From: CAVVAL01 sp963740215
Lineage (GTDB): Bacteria; Actinomycetota; Actinomycetes; Mycobacteriales; Cryptosporangiaceae
Assembly (NCBI GenBank): GCA_963740215.1
Contig: CAVUDJ010000019.1
Coordinates: 2,108,001 to 2,172,000 of the forward strand
Length of the DNA: 64,000 nt
Direction of reading: 5' to 3'
The translations under genes and the position numbers were made by a program. Shown one piece after another: positions 9,211 through 16,949 of the stretch (the stretch's first letter is position 1; each line of letters starts with the position of its first letter). The notes under the pieces were generated by a model. The model was not told where the DNA came from. It saw nothing but the letters and a program-made list of their open reading frames with translations, and ran no database searches.

Positions 9211-10027
9211 TCATTCGCACGCTGCGAGAAGGTCAAGATGGTCGACCAGGACGCCGAGCCGGCCCGCGGCGGCGTCCTCCAACCGGCGAGCCGCGTACGG
9301 CGCCGCCCGGCCGGCCAGCTCCGGACGCTGCTCGCACGCCGCGCGCACCCAGCCCCGGAACCACTCGACGGCGAGGTCGGTCTGGTCCGCGCCGAGCCGC
9401 CAGGGACTTGGCCGGACGTCGACGCTGACGCCGCGGCGGCCGAACGCCGCGACGGCGGCGTCGACCGCGTCCGGTCCGAGCAGGGTCCGGCCGCCGACCG
9501 TGCGGCGCTGGTGGGCGTTGAACGCCTCGGCGATCTCCTCGTCCAGCGGATCCGGCGGTGTGAGCTCCACCCGGCCGGCCACCGACATCATCATCAGCGT
9601 CGGGCAGCCGGCACCGGCGCACGCCGCCACGACGCGCTCGACCTCGTCAGCGGTGAACATGTCCAGGAGCGCGGATGCGGTGATCAGCGAGGCGCCGTCG
9701 AGATCCTCCGGGGTCAGCCGGGTGATGTCGCGCTGCCGGGTCTCGACCGCGACGACGGCGCCCTGCTGAGCTGCGCGGCCAGCCATCCCGGCCGCTGCGT
9801 CTTTCAGCAGGTCAGGCGTCCCGGTCGTACATGATCCAGTGCTGCGGACCGGGCAACTGCGGAGCCAGCCAGCGACCCATCGAGCCGGTACCGCTGCCCA
9901 GGTCGTGGATCACCAGTCGGGGCTGGTCCGCGAGGCGCCGGCGCACCTTCTCGACGAGTTCGGGCGAGCGGGCCGCGCCGTCGGCGGCCTCCCGCAGCGC
10001 GAGCCAGTCCGCGAAGGTGCGGGTCAT
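9211..10027 (-). pseudogene. Class I SAM-dependent methyltransferase, frame broken once
   Basis: The inferred product is 271 residues. SAM-binding motif I is HDLGSGTGSMG near residue 42. The C-terminal half includes LITASALLDMF and PSPWRLG, typical of the methyltransferase found beside this GT4 gene in actinomycetes. The frame breaks at 9815-9816, where GTCAGCG is read as GTCAGGCG on the plus strand. Removing one G joins ...WIMYDRDA to DLLKDAAAG.... The ATG (first base 10027) overlaps the stop of the glycosyltransferase (ATGA), so translation is coupled. The substrate is unknown. Context suggests it modifies the sugar or head group made by this operon. Confidence 0.78.
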
Positions 10028-11061
10028 GCGGCGACCTCACTCAGAACGTTCGACACGATGTCCGCGGTGACCGTCCAGCCGGTCAGCGTCGCGCGGCGGT
10101 CGCGGGCGGACCGCCGGAGCCGATGCCGCAGGTCGGGCTCGCCGAGCCAGCGGCGGAGCGCGCCGGCCAGCGCGGCCGGGTCGTCGGGCTCCACGAGCAT
10201 GCCCGGCAGGCTGCCGTCCGGTGCGCGGCCCAGCGGCCTCGGGGAGCCCGTCCGCCGCCGTCGCCAGCACCGGGATCCCGCGGGCGAGCGCCTCGGTGAC
10301 CACCATGCCGTACGTCTCGCCGCGCGATGCCAGTACCAGCAGGTCAGCGGCGGCGTAGGCGGCGTCGAGTTCGTCGCCCGTGCGCGGGCCGACGAGGCGG
10401 ATGCCGGTCGGCGAGGCCGCCGGCGCGGATCCGGTCGTCGAGCCGACCGACGAAATCCGGGTCCCGGCTCAGCGCACCGACGCACACGCAGCTCCAGGGC
10501 AGGTCCGCGATCGTCGCCAGCGCCTCCACCAGCACGTCGTGGCCCTTGTTGGGCGTGACGGCGGCGACGCAGAGCAGGTGCGAGCCGGCGTTCGAGCCGG
10601 GTACCACCGGAGCGGGATCCACTCCGGGCGTGGCGACGTGCACCTTCTCGGCGGGCAGCGCGTACCGCTCGGTCAGCCGCCGGCGGGTCCAGGCGCTCGT
10701 CGTGACGACGGCGCTGGCGGCGGTCAGCGCTTCACGCTCGGCGTCGTCACCCAGCGGCATGTGCACCAGGACAGCCAGGCGCAACCGGCGCGCCTCCGGC
10801 ACCAGCACGTCCGGGACGGGCGAGGCGACCAGGCCGTCGAGCAGGACGACCGCGCCGTCGGGCACCGTCGCGAGCACGCGGGCGAGGTCGGCGCGCTCGG
10901 TCGGCGCCGGGCTCCGGCCAGGCGCCGTGGACCGCGTGCTCCCGTACCGACCACCCCAGCGCGGCGAGGCCACGGCAGACCCGGCGGTCGTACGTGTTGC
11001 CGCCGCTCGGCGCCGCCGGATCGTCGATGTCGTTCGGCAGGACCACATGAACTTCGCTCAC
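10024..11061 (-). pseudogene. GT4-family glycosyltransferase, frame broken three times
   Basis: The inferred product is about 344 residues with two Rossmann-type halves. The N-terminus has VVLPNDIDDPAAPSGGNTYD (acceptor side). The C-terminal half has LLCVAAVTPNKGHD and the E-x7-E retaining-GT motif in GETYGMVVTEALARG. This identifies a GT-B retaining glycosyltransferase of family GT4, using a nucleotide sugar. Frame changes lie near 10907, 10412 and 10243. Each is explained by one extra base, and the net +3 restores the last frame. The GTG start with first base 11061 precedes the dehydrogenase/PTPS genes only in reverse order, so it is the fourth gene of the minus-strand operon. Confidence 0.8.
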
Positions 11062-11114
11062 TCCGCTCGCCCCACGTTCGCGACTGCGGGGCTCGCAAGC
11101 TCAGTCGCTCGTCC

Positions 11115-11513
11115 TCACAGTGCCCGCTCGTAGCTCGCCCAGGCGATGTGCGACTCGTGGAGCGTGACCGCGATCCCGGCCAGCCCGCGGGCGCCCTCGC
11201 CCAGGCCGCCCGCGTGCACTCGCTCGGCCAGCCGGTCGGCGATCGTGCGGGCGAGCACCTCGGTGGTCGTGTTCACGCCGGTGAACGCCGGATCGTCGTC
11301 CAGGTTGCGATAGTTCAGCTCACCGATGACGGTGCTCAGCTCCTGGGACGCCCGCCCGATGTCGACCACGATGTCGTCGGCGTCGAGTTCGGCCCGGCGG
11401 AATGTCGCGTCGACGACGAACGTCGCGCCGTGGAGACGCTGCGCGGGTCCGAAGACATCGCCCCGGAAGCTGTGGGCGACCATCATGTGGTCGCGGACGG
11501 TCACGCTGAACAC
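11115..11513 (-). CDS. 6-pyruvoyl-tetrahydropterin synthase/QueD-fold protein with altered active site
   Basis: A 132-residue protein of the PTPS/6-carboxytetrahydropterin synthase fold. VAHSFRG provides the first zinc histidine, NTTTEVLA corresponds to the substrate-anchoring region, and VTLHESHIAWASYE is the C-terminal strand with the conserved Glu. In family members the segment before the second zinc site reads Cys-x-x-(x)-LHGH. Here it is AQRLHGA, so the catalytic Cys and the last His of HGH are missing, and the DHxxLN relay is NYRNLD. It therefore probably does not make the usual product. GTG start at 11513 with GGAGAG 8 bases upstream, directly behind the dehydrogenase stop. The apparent fusion to the dehydrogenase in one frame is caused by frameshifts upstream. 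Confidence 0.78.
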   Translation of the reverse strand: MFSVTVRDHMMVAHSFRGDVFGPAQRLHGATFVVDATFRRAELDADDIVVDIGRASQELSTVIGELNYRNLDDDPAFTGVNTTTEVLARTIADRLAERVHAGGLGEGARGLAGIAVTLHESHIAWASYERAL

Positions 11514-11517
11514 AGAT

Positions 11518-12488
11518 TCACTCTCCGTTGTAGGTGATGAGGTGGCACAGTCCGGGGACCGTGGCCGGCGAACACGGCGGGCAGCTCTTCGAAGCGGGAC
11601 TCGCCGGTGATCAGCGCGTCGAACGCCGGATCGCGAAGCAGGTCCAGGGCGAGCGCGAGACGGTCGGCGAAGGTGCGGCGCGCGCGCTCTGGCCGGCGAC
11701 ACCGTACCCACCTGGCTGCCACGGATGCTCAGCCGGCCGGAGTGGAACGACCCGCCCAGCGACAGGCTGACCTCGCGGTCGCCGTACCAGCTGAGTTCGA
11801 CGACGGTGCCCTCCGGCGCGAGCAGGTCGAGCGACCGCTGGAGCCCTGCGGACGTCGCGCTCGCGTGTATCACCAGGTCACGCCCCTCGGCGGCGTCCGC
11901 CGGCAGCGCGAACTCGACGCCCAGCGCACCGGCGACGGCGGCCCGTCCGGGATCGGCGTCGACCAGTTGGACCCGGACGCCGGGGAACCGGGCGAGCAGG
12001 GCCGCCACGCAGCAGCCGACCATGCCGGCGCCGACCACGGTGATCCGGTCTCCGACGAGCGGTGCGGCGTCCCACAGCGCGTTCACCGCGGTCTCCACCG
12101 TGCCGGCGAGCACCGCCCGAGCGGGCGGCACACCCTCGGGTACCTCGACCACGGCGCCGACCGGGACGACGTACGCGGTCTGGTGCGGGTAGAGGCAGAA
12201 GACGGTACGGCCGAGCAGCCCCGCCGGCCCCTCCTCGACCACGCCTACGTTGAGGTAGCCGTACTTCACCGGCGCCGGGAAGTCGCCCTCCTGGAACGGC
12301 GCGCGCATGGCGGCATACTGGCTCGCGGGCACGCCGCCCTGGAAGACCAGGGTCTCGGTGCCGCGGCTGATGCCGGAGTACAGAGTGCGGACAAAGACCT
12401 CGTCGGGGCCAGGATCGGGCACGGTGACCGGCCGGATCTCGCCCTCGCCGGGCTCGCGCAGCCAGAAGGCGCGGGCGTCCCGCGTCAC
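11518..12488 (-). pseudogene. MDR-family (zinc-type alcohol dehydrogenase-like) oxidoreductase, frame broken twice
   Basis: The inferred product is about 322 residues. The GroES-like N-domain contains TLYSGISRGTETLVFQGG. Ser occupies the position of the usual catalytic-zinc Cys, as in BchC-like MDR proteins. The Rossmann domain has ITVVGAGMVGCCVAALLARF and LVDADPGRA for NAD(P). Frame breaks near 11690 and 11557, each one extra base, must be removed to reach the true C-terminus CHLITYNGE, which stops at 11518-11520. The GTG at 12488 is chosen because GGGAGGAA lies 5 bases upstream. It is the first gene of the minus-strand operon and probably oxidises or reduces an alcohol or aldehyde intermediate of the island's product. 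Confidence 0.8.
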
Positions 12489-12533
12489 AGGTTCCTCCCT
12501 CACCGAACCGAACGGTCACGCAAAACGTGTCTC

Positions 12534-12544
12534 TACTATTAGTA
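12534..12544. promoter_or_regulatory. TACTATTAGTA palindrome between divergent operons
   Basis: The 78-base gap between the minus-strand dehydrogenase operon and the plus-strand phosphatidyltransferase contains the perfect palindrome TACTATTAGTA in an otherwise GC-rich context. It could be an operator, or the AT-rich -10 regions of two divergent promoters. No regulator gene is adjacent. Confidence 0.4.
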
Positions 12545-12565
12545 ACGCATAGTCACGGAGGCACA

Positions 12566-13326
12566 GTGCCCACGGTTCGAACTGGTCCGCTGATCGGACT
12601 GACAGGCCAGATCGCCCTGCTGGCGACCCTCGCCGGCACCGTCGGTCTCGGCAGCGCGGGATGGCTGGTCGGGCTCGCGTACGGGGTCGTCATGTGTGCC
12701 CTCGCTCACCCGGGGCCTGCACGATTCCGGATCGGCCGCGCTCGGCCCTGCCGACCGGGTGACGCTGGCCCGGGCGACGCTCGTCGGAGGCGTGGCGGCG
12801 CTCACGGCGGACTCGTTCGCACGCCACACCCCGGTGACGACGCTGGTCGGGCTCGCCATCGTGGCGCTGGCGCTCGACGGCGTCGACGGCTGGGTCGCCC
12901 GGCGCACCGGTACCGCCTCCGCGCTCGGCGCCCGCTTCGACATGGAGGTCGACTCGTTCCTCCTCCTGGTGCTCAGCGTGTACATCGCGCGGTCCGATCG
13001 GTGGCTGGGTGCTCGCGATCGGCGGGATGCGCTACGCGTTCGTCGTGGCGATCTGGGTACTGCCGTGGATGCGAGGGACGTTGCCGCCGCGCTACTGGCG
13101 GAAGGTCGTCGCGGCGACACAGGGCGTCGTCCTGATGGTCGGCTCGGCCAGCGTGCTCCCCAGGCCGCTGCTGATCGTCGCGCTGGCGGCGTCGCTGGCC
13201 ATGCTCGTCGAGTCGTTCGGGCGTGACGTGCTGTGGCTGTGGTACCACCGTTCGACGACACCGGTGCCACGACCCGCTGACCCCGCGCTGCCTCAGGCGA
13301 GCCGTCCGCGGGCGGCCGCCGCCTGA
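12566..13326 (+). pseudogene. CDP-alcohol phosphatidyltransferase, frame broken twice
   Basis: The inferred product is 252 residues, an integral membrane enzyme. The complete family signature DG-x2-AR-x8-G-x3-D-x3-D is present as DGWVARRTGTASALGARFD followed by MEVD. These enzymes displace CMP from a CDP-alcohol (usually CDP-diacylglycerol) with a hydroxyl acceptor, giving a phosphodiester-linked lipid. Breaks lie near 12700 (extra G in CCCTCGCTC) and 13000 (extra A in TCCGATCGG). GTG start at 12566 with GGAGG 5-8 bases upstream. It is divergent from the dehydrogenase operon, and with the flippase and GT4 it suggests that the island's product is lipid-linked. Confidence 0.82.
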
Positions 13327-13375
13327 CCTGGATGCTGTGCGTGGCATCCGGGCCGAGACGTGAGGAGACGCGGAC

Positions 13376-14044
13376 GTGAGTCAGTTCGACGCTGTCCTGT
13401 TCGACGCGGGCGACACGCTGATCAGACTCTCCGGCAGCGGCGAGATGCTGCTGCACCGAGCGGCCGCCACCCTCGGCGTCGACCACCTGGATCCGGACGA
13501 GGTCGGGCAGGTGTGGCGGCGGGTCCTCGACCGCAGCAGCACGGCCGAGGAGCTGGCCAAGGGCCGTGACCTCTCGAACGCGCGGCACCGCGAGGTCTGG
13601 ATGGCGCTGTACGACGCGGCCGGCTGCGAGCGGCTGGCGCCCGGGCTCAGCGAGGAGCTGTACGCGCTCACCGTCAGCGCCGAGTCGTGGGAGGCGTTCC
13701 CCGACACGCTCCCGACGCTGAAGGCCGTACGCGAGAAGGGCCTGCGGGTCGGGATCGTGAGCGACACCGGCTTCGACCTGCGTCCCGCGATGGATCAGCT
13801 GGGGCTGTCCCCTTTCCTGGACACCGTCGTGATGTCGTTCGAGCAGGGTGTCTGCAAGCCCGCCACCTCGGTGTTCCTCGCGGCATGCGAGCAGCTGCAG
13901 GTCGATCCGGCGCGCACCCTCATGGTCGGCGACAACCCGCTCACCGACTCCGGTGCGGTCGCCGTGGGGATGTACGTGTTCCTGCTGCCGCCGCCGACCA
14001 AGACCGGGCCGCGCGGACTCGGGCACGTCCTGTCGCTGATCTGA
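13376..14044 (+). CDS. HAD-superfamily phosphatase
   Basis: A 222-residue protein with the haloacid-dehalogenase motifs: VLFDAGDTL (nucleophile Asp10), GIVSDTGF (motif II), a lysine in GVCKPATS (motif III) and MVGDNPLTDSGA (motif IV). It is a cytoplasmic phosphatase of the subfamily with an alpha-helical cap. The GTG start lies 49 bases after the phosphatidyltransferase, so it is likely co-transcribed. A dephosphorylation step in the island is plausible, for example of a ribityl-pyrimidine phosphate, for which HAD phosphatases are known, but this is an inference. Confidence 0.85.
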   Translation: MSQFDAVLFDAGDTLIRLSGSGEMLLHRAAATLGVDHLDPDEVGQVWRRVLDRSSTAEELAKGRDLSNARHREVWMALYDAAGCERLAPGLSEELYALTVSAESWEAFPDTLPTLKAVREKGLRVGIVSDTGFDLRPAMDQLGLSPFLDTVVMSFEQGVCKPATSVFLAACEQLQVDPARTLMVGDNPLTDSGAVAVGMYVFLLPPPTKTGPRGLGHVLSLI

Positions 14045-14049
14045 ACGCG

Positions 14050-14799
14050 TCAGGGCCGGCGGGCGTAGACGTCGCCGGAGCGGCCCAGCGGGCGGTAACG
14101 GTCGAGCAGCTTCACGAGGTCGGGGCCGTCGAGCCAGTGATCGCTGGCCCACCGCATCGTCTCGATGGGCGAGTAGTTGTAGACATAGCCGCCCGCCGTC
14201 GCGCCCAGCTTCTCCACGAGGTTCAGCACGGCGAGTGCGGCGTCGTGCGCCGGCGGCAGGTACTCGAAGGACAGCCCGCGTAGGGGCCGGGTAAGCCCCG
14301 CCAGCACGTCGGCCTCGAAGCCCTCGACGTCGATCTTGCAGAACGCGGGTTCGCCGTACTCCGCGATGAGGTCGTCCAGGGTCGCCACCTCCACCTCGAC
14401 GGAGCGGTCCCACCGCACGCGGGCGAAGCTGCGGTCCGCCGCCACCGACTCGACCCAGTCACGCGACATCGACGAGACGGTCGGGGTGGCGGTGGAGACT
14501 GCCAGCCGCGCCCGCCCGGCCTGGGCTCCGACGGCGCGTGGCTCGATGACGACGTCCTTGTCGCGGCCGAAGAACAGGCGCAGGACGCGGACGAAGTCGG
14601 GCTGAGGCTCGACCGCGATCACCCGCGCTCCCAGGCGCCGCCACGCGCGCACGCGGCTGCCCACGTGTGCGCCGATGTCGAAGGCGATGTCGCCCGGGCC
14701 GAGGAACTCGCCGTAGAACCGCACCATGTGCCGGTGCCTGCCCGGAATGCCGTGATACATGACGAGGGATCGTGCGATCCCGTAGGCGCGGCCGAGCAT
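14050..14799 (-). CDS. FkbM-family methyltransferase
   Basis: A 249-residue SAM-dependent O-methyltransferase. SAM motif I is AFDIGAHVGS (Asp41), followed by VIAVEPQPD, and the FkbM hallmark FCKIDVEGFEADVLAG is near the middle. Family members methylate hydroxyls on sugars or polyketides. It converges on the HAD gene with a 5-base gap, and its start is 9 bases from the stop of the MarR regulator gene upstream. It could belong to the neighbouring island (glycan methylation) or be controlled with the MarR gene. Confidence 0.83.
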   Translation of the reverse strand: MLGRAYGIARSLVMYHGIPGRHRHMVRFYGEFLGPGDIAFDIGAHVGSRVRAWRRLGARVIAVEPQPDFVRVLRLFFGRDKDVVIEPRAVGAQAGRARLAVSTATPTVSSMSRDWVESVAADRSFARVRWDRSVEVEVATLDDLIAEYGEPAFCKIDVEGFEADVLAGLTRPLRGLSFEYLPPAHDAALAVLNLVEKLGATAGGYVYNYSPIETMRWASDHWLDGPDLVKLLDRYRPLGRSGDVYARRP

Positions 14800-14808
14800 G
14801 CCGAGACC

Positions 14809-15270
14809 CTACCGCGTGACCGGTTCGCCCCCCTGCGCTTCCCGCATCACCCGTACGAACGCCGACAGGCCGACGATCAGCGCGTCACGTTCGGCGGGCG
14901 TCATCGCCGCGACCCACTGCTCGTAGTGCGCGTGGAAGGCGGTCGCCATGCTGGCGTGCATCGCACGGCCACGGTCGGTGAGGCGGAGCCGGTAGAGCCG
15001 CCTGTTGGCCGGATCGCGCTCGCGTATCAGCAGGCCGTTGCGCTCCATCTCCGCGGCCAACCGGCTGACCGAGCTCTTCTCCAGATGGAGCCGCTCGGCC
15101 AGGTCACGCTGGGACAGCGGGGTGCCGGTGTCGAGTTCGTGCAGTGCGAAGGCCTGGGACACCGATATCGGCTGCCCGGGGATCGCCGCGTCGGGCTGGA
15201 GCATGCCGCCCACCCGCACGAGGTCCATGAAGAGCTCGTGGACGCGTTCAGCCGGCGCCCTCCGGTCCAC
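14809..15270 (-). CDS. MarR-family transcriptional regulator
   Basis: A protein of about 153 residues with a winged helix-turn-helix: LSQRDLAERLHLEKSSVSRL (recognition helix), then the wing RDPANRRLYRLRLTDRG. The TTG at 15285 and the GTG at 15276 are alternatives. The GTG with first base 15270 is best spaced from AGGGGAG. It is divergent from the methyltransferase gene at 15359, and two palindromes in the gap (15285-15305 and 15326-15342) are the likely operators. It probably represses itself and that gene in the absence of a small-molecule ligand. Confidence 0.85.
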   Translation of the reverse strand: MDRRAPAERVHELFMDLVRVGGMLQPDAAIPGQPISVSQAFALHELDTGTPLSQRDLAERLHLEKSSVSRLAAEMERNGLLIRERDPANRRLYRLRLTDRGRAMHASMATAFHAHYEQWVAAMTPAERDALIVGLSAFVRVMREAQGGEPVTR

Positions 15271-15284
15271 ATCCACTCCCCTCA

Positions 15285-15342
15285 ACAGTTGCGTTGCACA
15301 ACTGTCGGCAGTACTGTCGATTGATAGTTGTAGCCTACAACT
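15285..15342. promoter_or_regulatory. Two palindromic operators between marR and the methyltransferase gene
   Basis: ACAGTTG-x7-CAACTGT spans 15285-15305, and AGTTGTA-GCC-TACAACT spans 15326-15342, a perfect 7+3+7 repeat. The shared core is AGTTG/CAACT. Both lie between the divergent genes, the second 17 bases before the methyltransferase ATG. They have the size and symmetry expected for a MarR dimer. Confidence 0.65.
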
Positions 15343-15358
15343 TTAGAGGTGAGCAGCC

Positions 15359-15935
15359 ATGCGCATATCCGTACATCACCTTCACGGCAACGCACCGAGG
15401 GCGTTCCAGGGGCGGTCCAGCCGGTTCTACAACTTCATCGCCCGTACGGTACTGCGTCGCGTGTACCGGAGGCTGGCCCAGGACATCGCCGCCGCCGCAC
15501 CCCGCGACGCGGCCGTGCTCGACGTCGGCACGGGCCCCGGCGTGCTCCTCGCCGAACTCGCCCGGCTGCGCCCCGATCTGCGACTGACGGGAATAGACCT
15601 GTCCCCCGACATGGTCGCCGCGGCGCGAAAGAACGTGGCCGACCGGGCGATCGTCCAGGTCGCCGACGTCACCGACCTGCCGTTCGCGGACGCATCCTTC
15701 GACCTGATCGTGTCGTCGCTCAGCCTGCATCATTGGGACGATCCCGAAGCCGCCGTCCCGCAACTCGCGCGTGTTCTGCGGGAGGGTGGCAGCGTGCGCA
15801 TCTACGACTTCCGGTTCGCGCCGTTCGAGAAGCTCAACGCGGGTGCCTTCGGTGCGCACCGACCGCAGCGGGACGACGATCCGCTCCGGCGTGCCGCTGT
15901 TCCCGCGGTTCGTCAGGTTCGTGCTGTCGCCCTGA
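15359..15935 (+). pseudogene. Class I SAM-dependent methyltransferase (ubiE-like), C-terminus frameshifted
   Basis: The protein is about 192 residues if the frame is restored. SAM motifs are VLDVGTGPGVLL and TGIDLSPDMV, and the acidic-loop/post-I region is VADVTDLPFADASFD. SLSLHHWDDP and REGGSVRIYDF follow, as in UbiE/Methyltransf_11 enzymes. The long frame continues to 15976 with an arginine-rich tail, but switching frame near 15850 gives TDRSGTTIRSGVPLFPR and a stop at 15933-15935, the normal family ending. This is probably a single inserted base. The gene is divergent from MarR and carries its operators upstream, so it is likely induced by the MarR ligand. Substrate unknown. Confidence 0.75.
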
Positions 15936-15972
15936 CCGTCCAGCGGGACGCGACGTGGCTAACGTGGGCCCC

Positions 15973-16098
15973 GTGACCACTCCGGAGGAACGGTTCGCGG
16001 CACTGGTCGACCTCCCTCGCGACCGGGTACAGGCGCTCATCGACGCCGGTGAGGGTGGACCGTTCGACGCGGGCAAGGGCACACCGATGAAGGAGTGA
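15973..16098 (+). CDS. Small protein of about 41 residues, unknown
   Basis: A GTG-started frame encodes a peptide beginning TTPEERFAALVD, containing RVQALIDAGEGGPFDAGKG and ending TPMKE. An alternative GTG at 15955 adds six residues. It lies in the 166-base gap between the methyltransferase and the convergent TetR gene. It is acidic and soluble with no recognised family, possibly a remnant of a longer protein. Confidence 0.4.
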   Translation: MTTPEERFAALVDLPRDRVQALIDAGEGGPFDAGKGTPMKE

Positions 16099-16101
16099 CG
16101 G

Positions 16102-16851
16102 CTAGGCGCGCGAACGCATCAGCGACTCGATGCCGTCCAGTACCCGGTCGAGATTGAACGAGAAATCGGAGTCCGGGTCGTCCGCGAGGTCGAACACGCC
16201 CGCCTCGACCACGGTGCGCAGCGCCGGGAATCCGTCCGGCCCGATGAGCCGCCGCAGCGTGCGGCCGTAGTCGAGCATGACGTCGTCGGGCGTGGTCTGG
16301 TTGGCCTCGAAGGCGGCGGCCAGGTCAGCGCCGAGAGTCGCGTCGTTGCGGACCAGCCCCGACAGCAGCAACAGGACGGACATCTTCTCGCCCTCGTCCA
16401 GCTTGGTGCCGGCCATGCAGCCGAGCGCCTGCTCCATCCACGCGACAGCATGCGGCGCGACCGGCGGACCGGTGATCGGCACCCGCAGCGTCCACGAGTG
16501 CTGGCGGTACGCGGCCAGCAGTGACCAGGCCCAGTGCTCAAGGCCGCCTCGCCAGCCGCGTACGTCCGGCGGCACCGGCGGCGGATCGCCGATCGCACGG
16601 TCGGCCATGAGCGTGAGCAGTTCGTCCTTGGACGCGACGTACCGGTAGAGCGTCATCGCCGACGTGCCGAGCTGCGCGGCGACGCGGCTCATCGACACCG
16701 CCGCGAGCCCGTCGAACGCGGCGACGGCGATGCCGGCTTCGACGATCCGGTCGACGCTGAGCCCACGTTTGGGGCCCTTGGTGGGCGGCGGGATCAGGCC
16801 CCAGACCGCCTCGATGCTCGCCGGCAAGCCGGTTCCGGTCACGTCGCTCAT
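16102..16851 (-). CDS. TetR-family regulator of the adjacent DrrAB-type exporter
   Basis: A 249-residue regulator. The N-terminal helix-turn-helix includes SMSRVAAQLGTSAMTLYRYV, followed by SKDELLTLM. The long C-terminal ligand-binding domain is of the type found with drug-exporter operons. It is divergent from the ABC exporter at 16950. Two palindromes in the 98-base gap, one overlapping the exporter promoter, point to repression of the exporter that is relieved by the exported drug or metabolite. Confidence 0.88.
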   Translation of the reverse strand: MSDVTGTGLPASIEAVWGLIPPPTKGPKRGLSVDRIVEAGIAVAAFDGLAAVSMSRVAAQLGTSAMTLYRYVASKDELLTLMADRAIGDPPPVPPDVRGWRGGLEHWAWSLLAAYRQHSWTLRVPITGPPVAPHAVAWMEQALGCMAGTKLDEGEKMSVLLLLSGLVRNDATLGADLAAAFEANQTTPDDVMLDYGRTLRRLIGPDGFPALRTVVEAGVFDLADDPDSDFSFNLDRVLDGIESLMRSRA

Positions 16852-16872
16852 AGCCCTCTTCTCTCCGGCGGG

Positions 16873-16932
16873 TTGACTTCCATCCTAGAACTGCGTATGA
16901 CATACGCAGAACCTTTGCGTATCAGCTACGCA
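16873..16932 (+). promoter_or_regulatory. Exporter promoter overlapped by two TetR operators
   Basis: TTGACT (16873-16878) and TATGAC (16896-16901) are 17 bases apart and read toward the ABC exporter. The perfect palindrome CTGCGTATG-A-CATACGCAG (16891-16909) covers the -10 box. A second, TGCGTA-x5-TACGCA (16916-16932), follows downstream. The shared half-site TGCGTA marks both as binding sites for the same dimeric regulator, most likely the divergent TetR protein. Confidence 0.7.
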
Positions 16933-16949
16933 GTACTGAGGAGTCTGCA

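Noticed and set aside
11115..12503. One long frame that looks like a dehydrogenase-PTPS fusion protein
   Set aside because: The dehydrogenase C-terminus (CHLITYNGE, stop at 11518-11520) is found in other frames, and the PTPS gene has its own GTG and ribosome-binding site. The fusion arises from two inserted bases.
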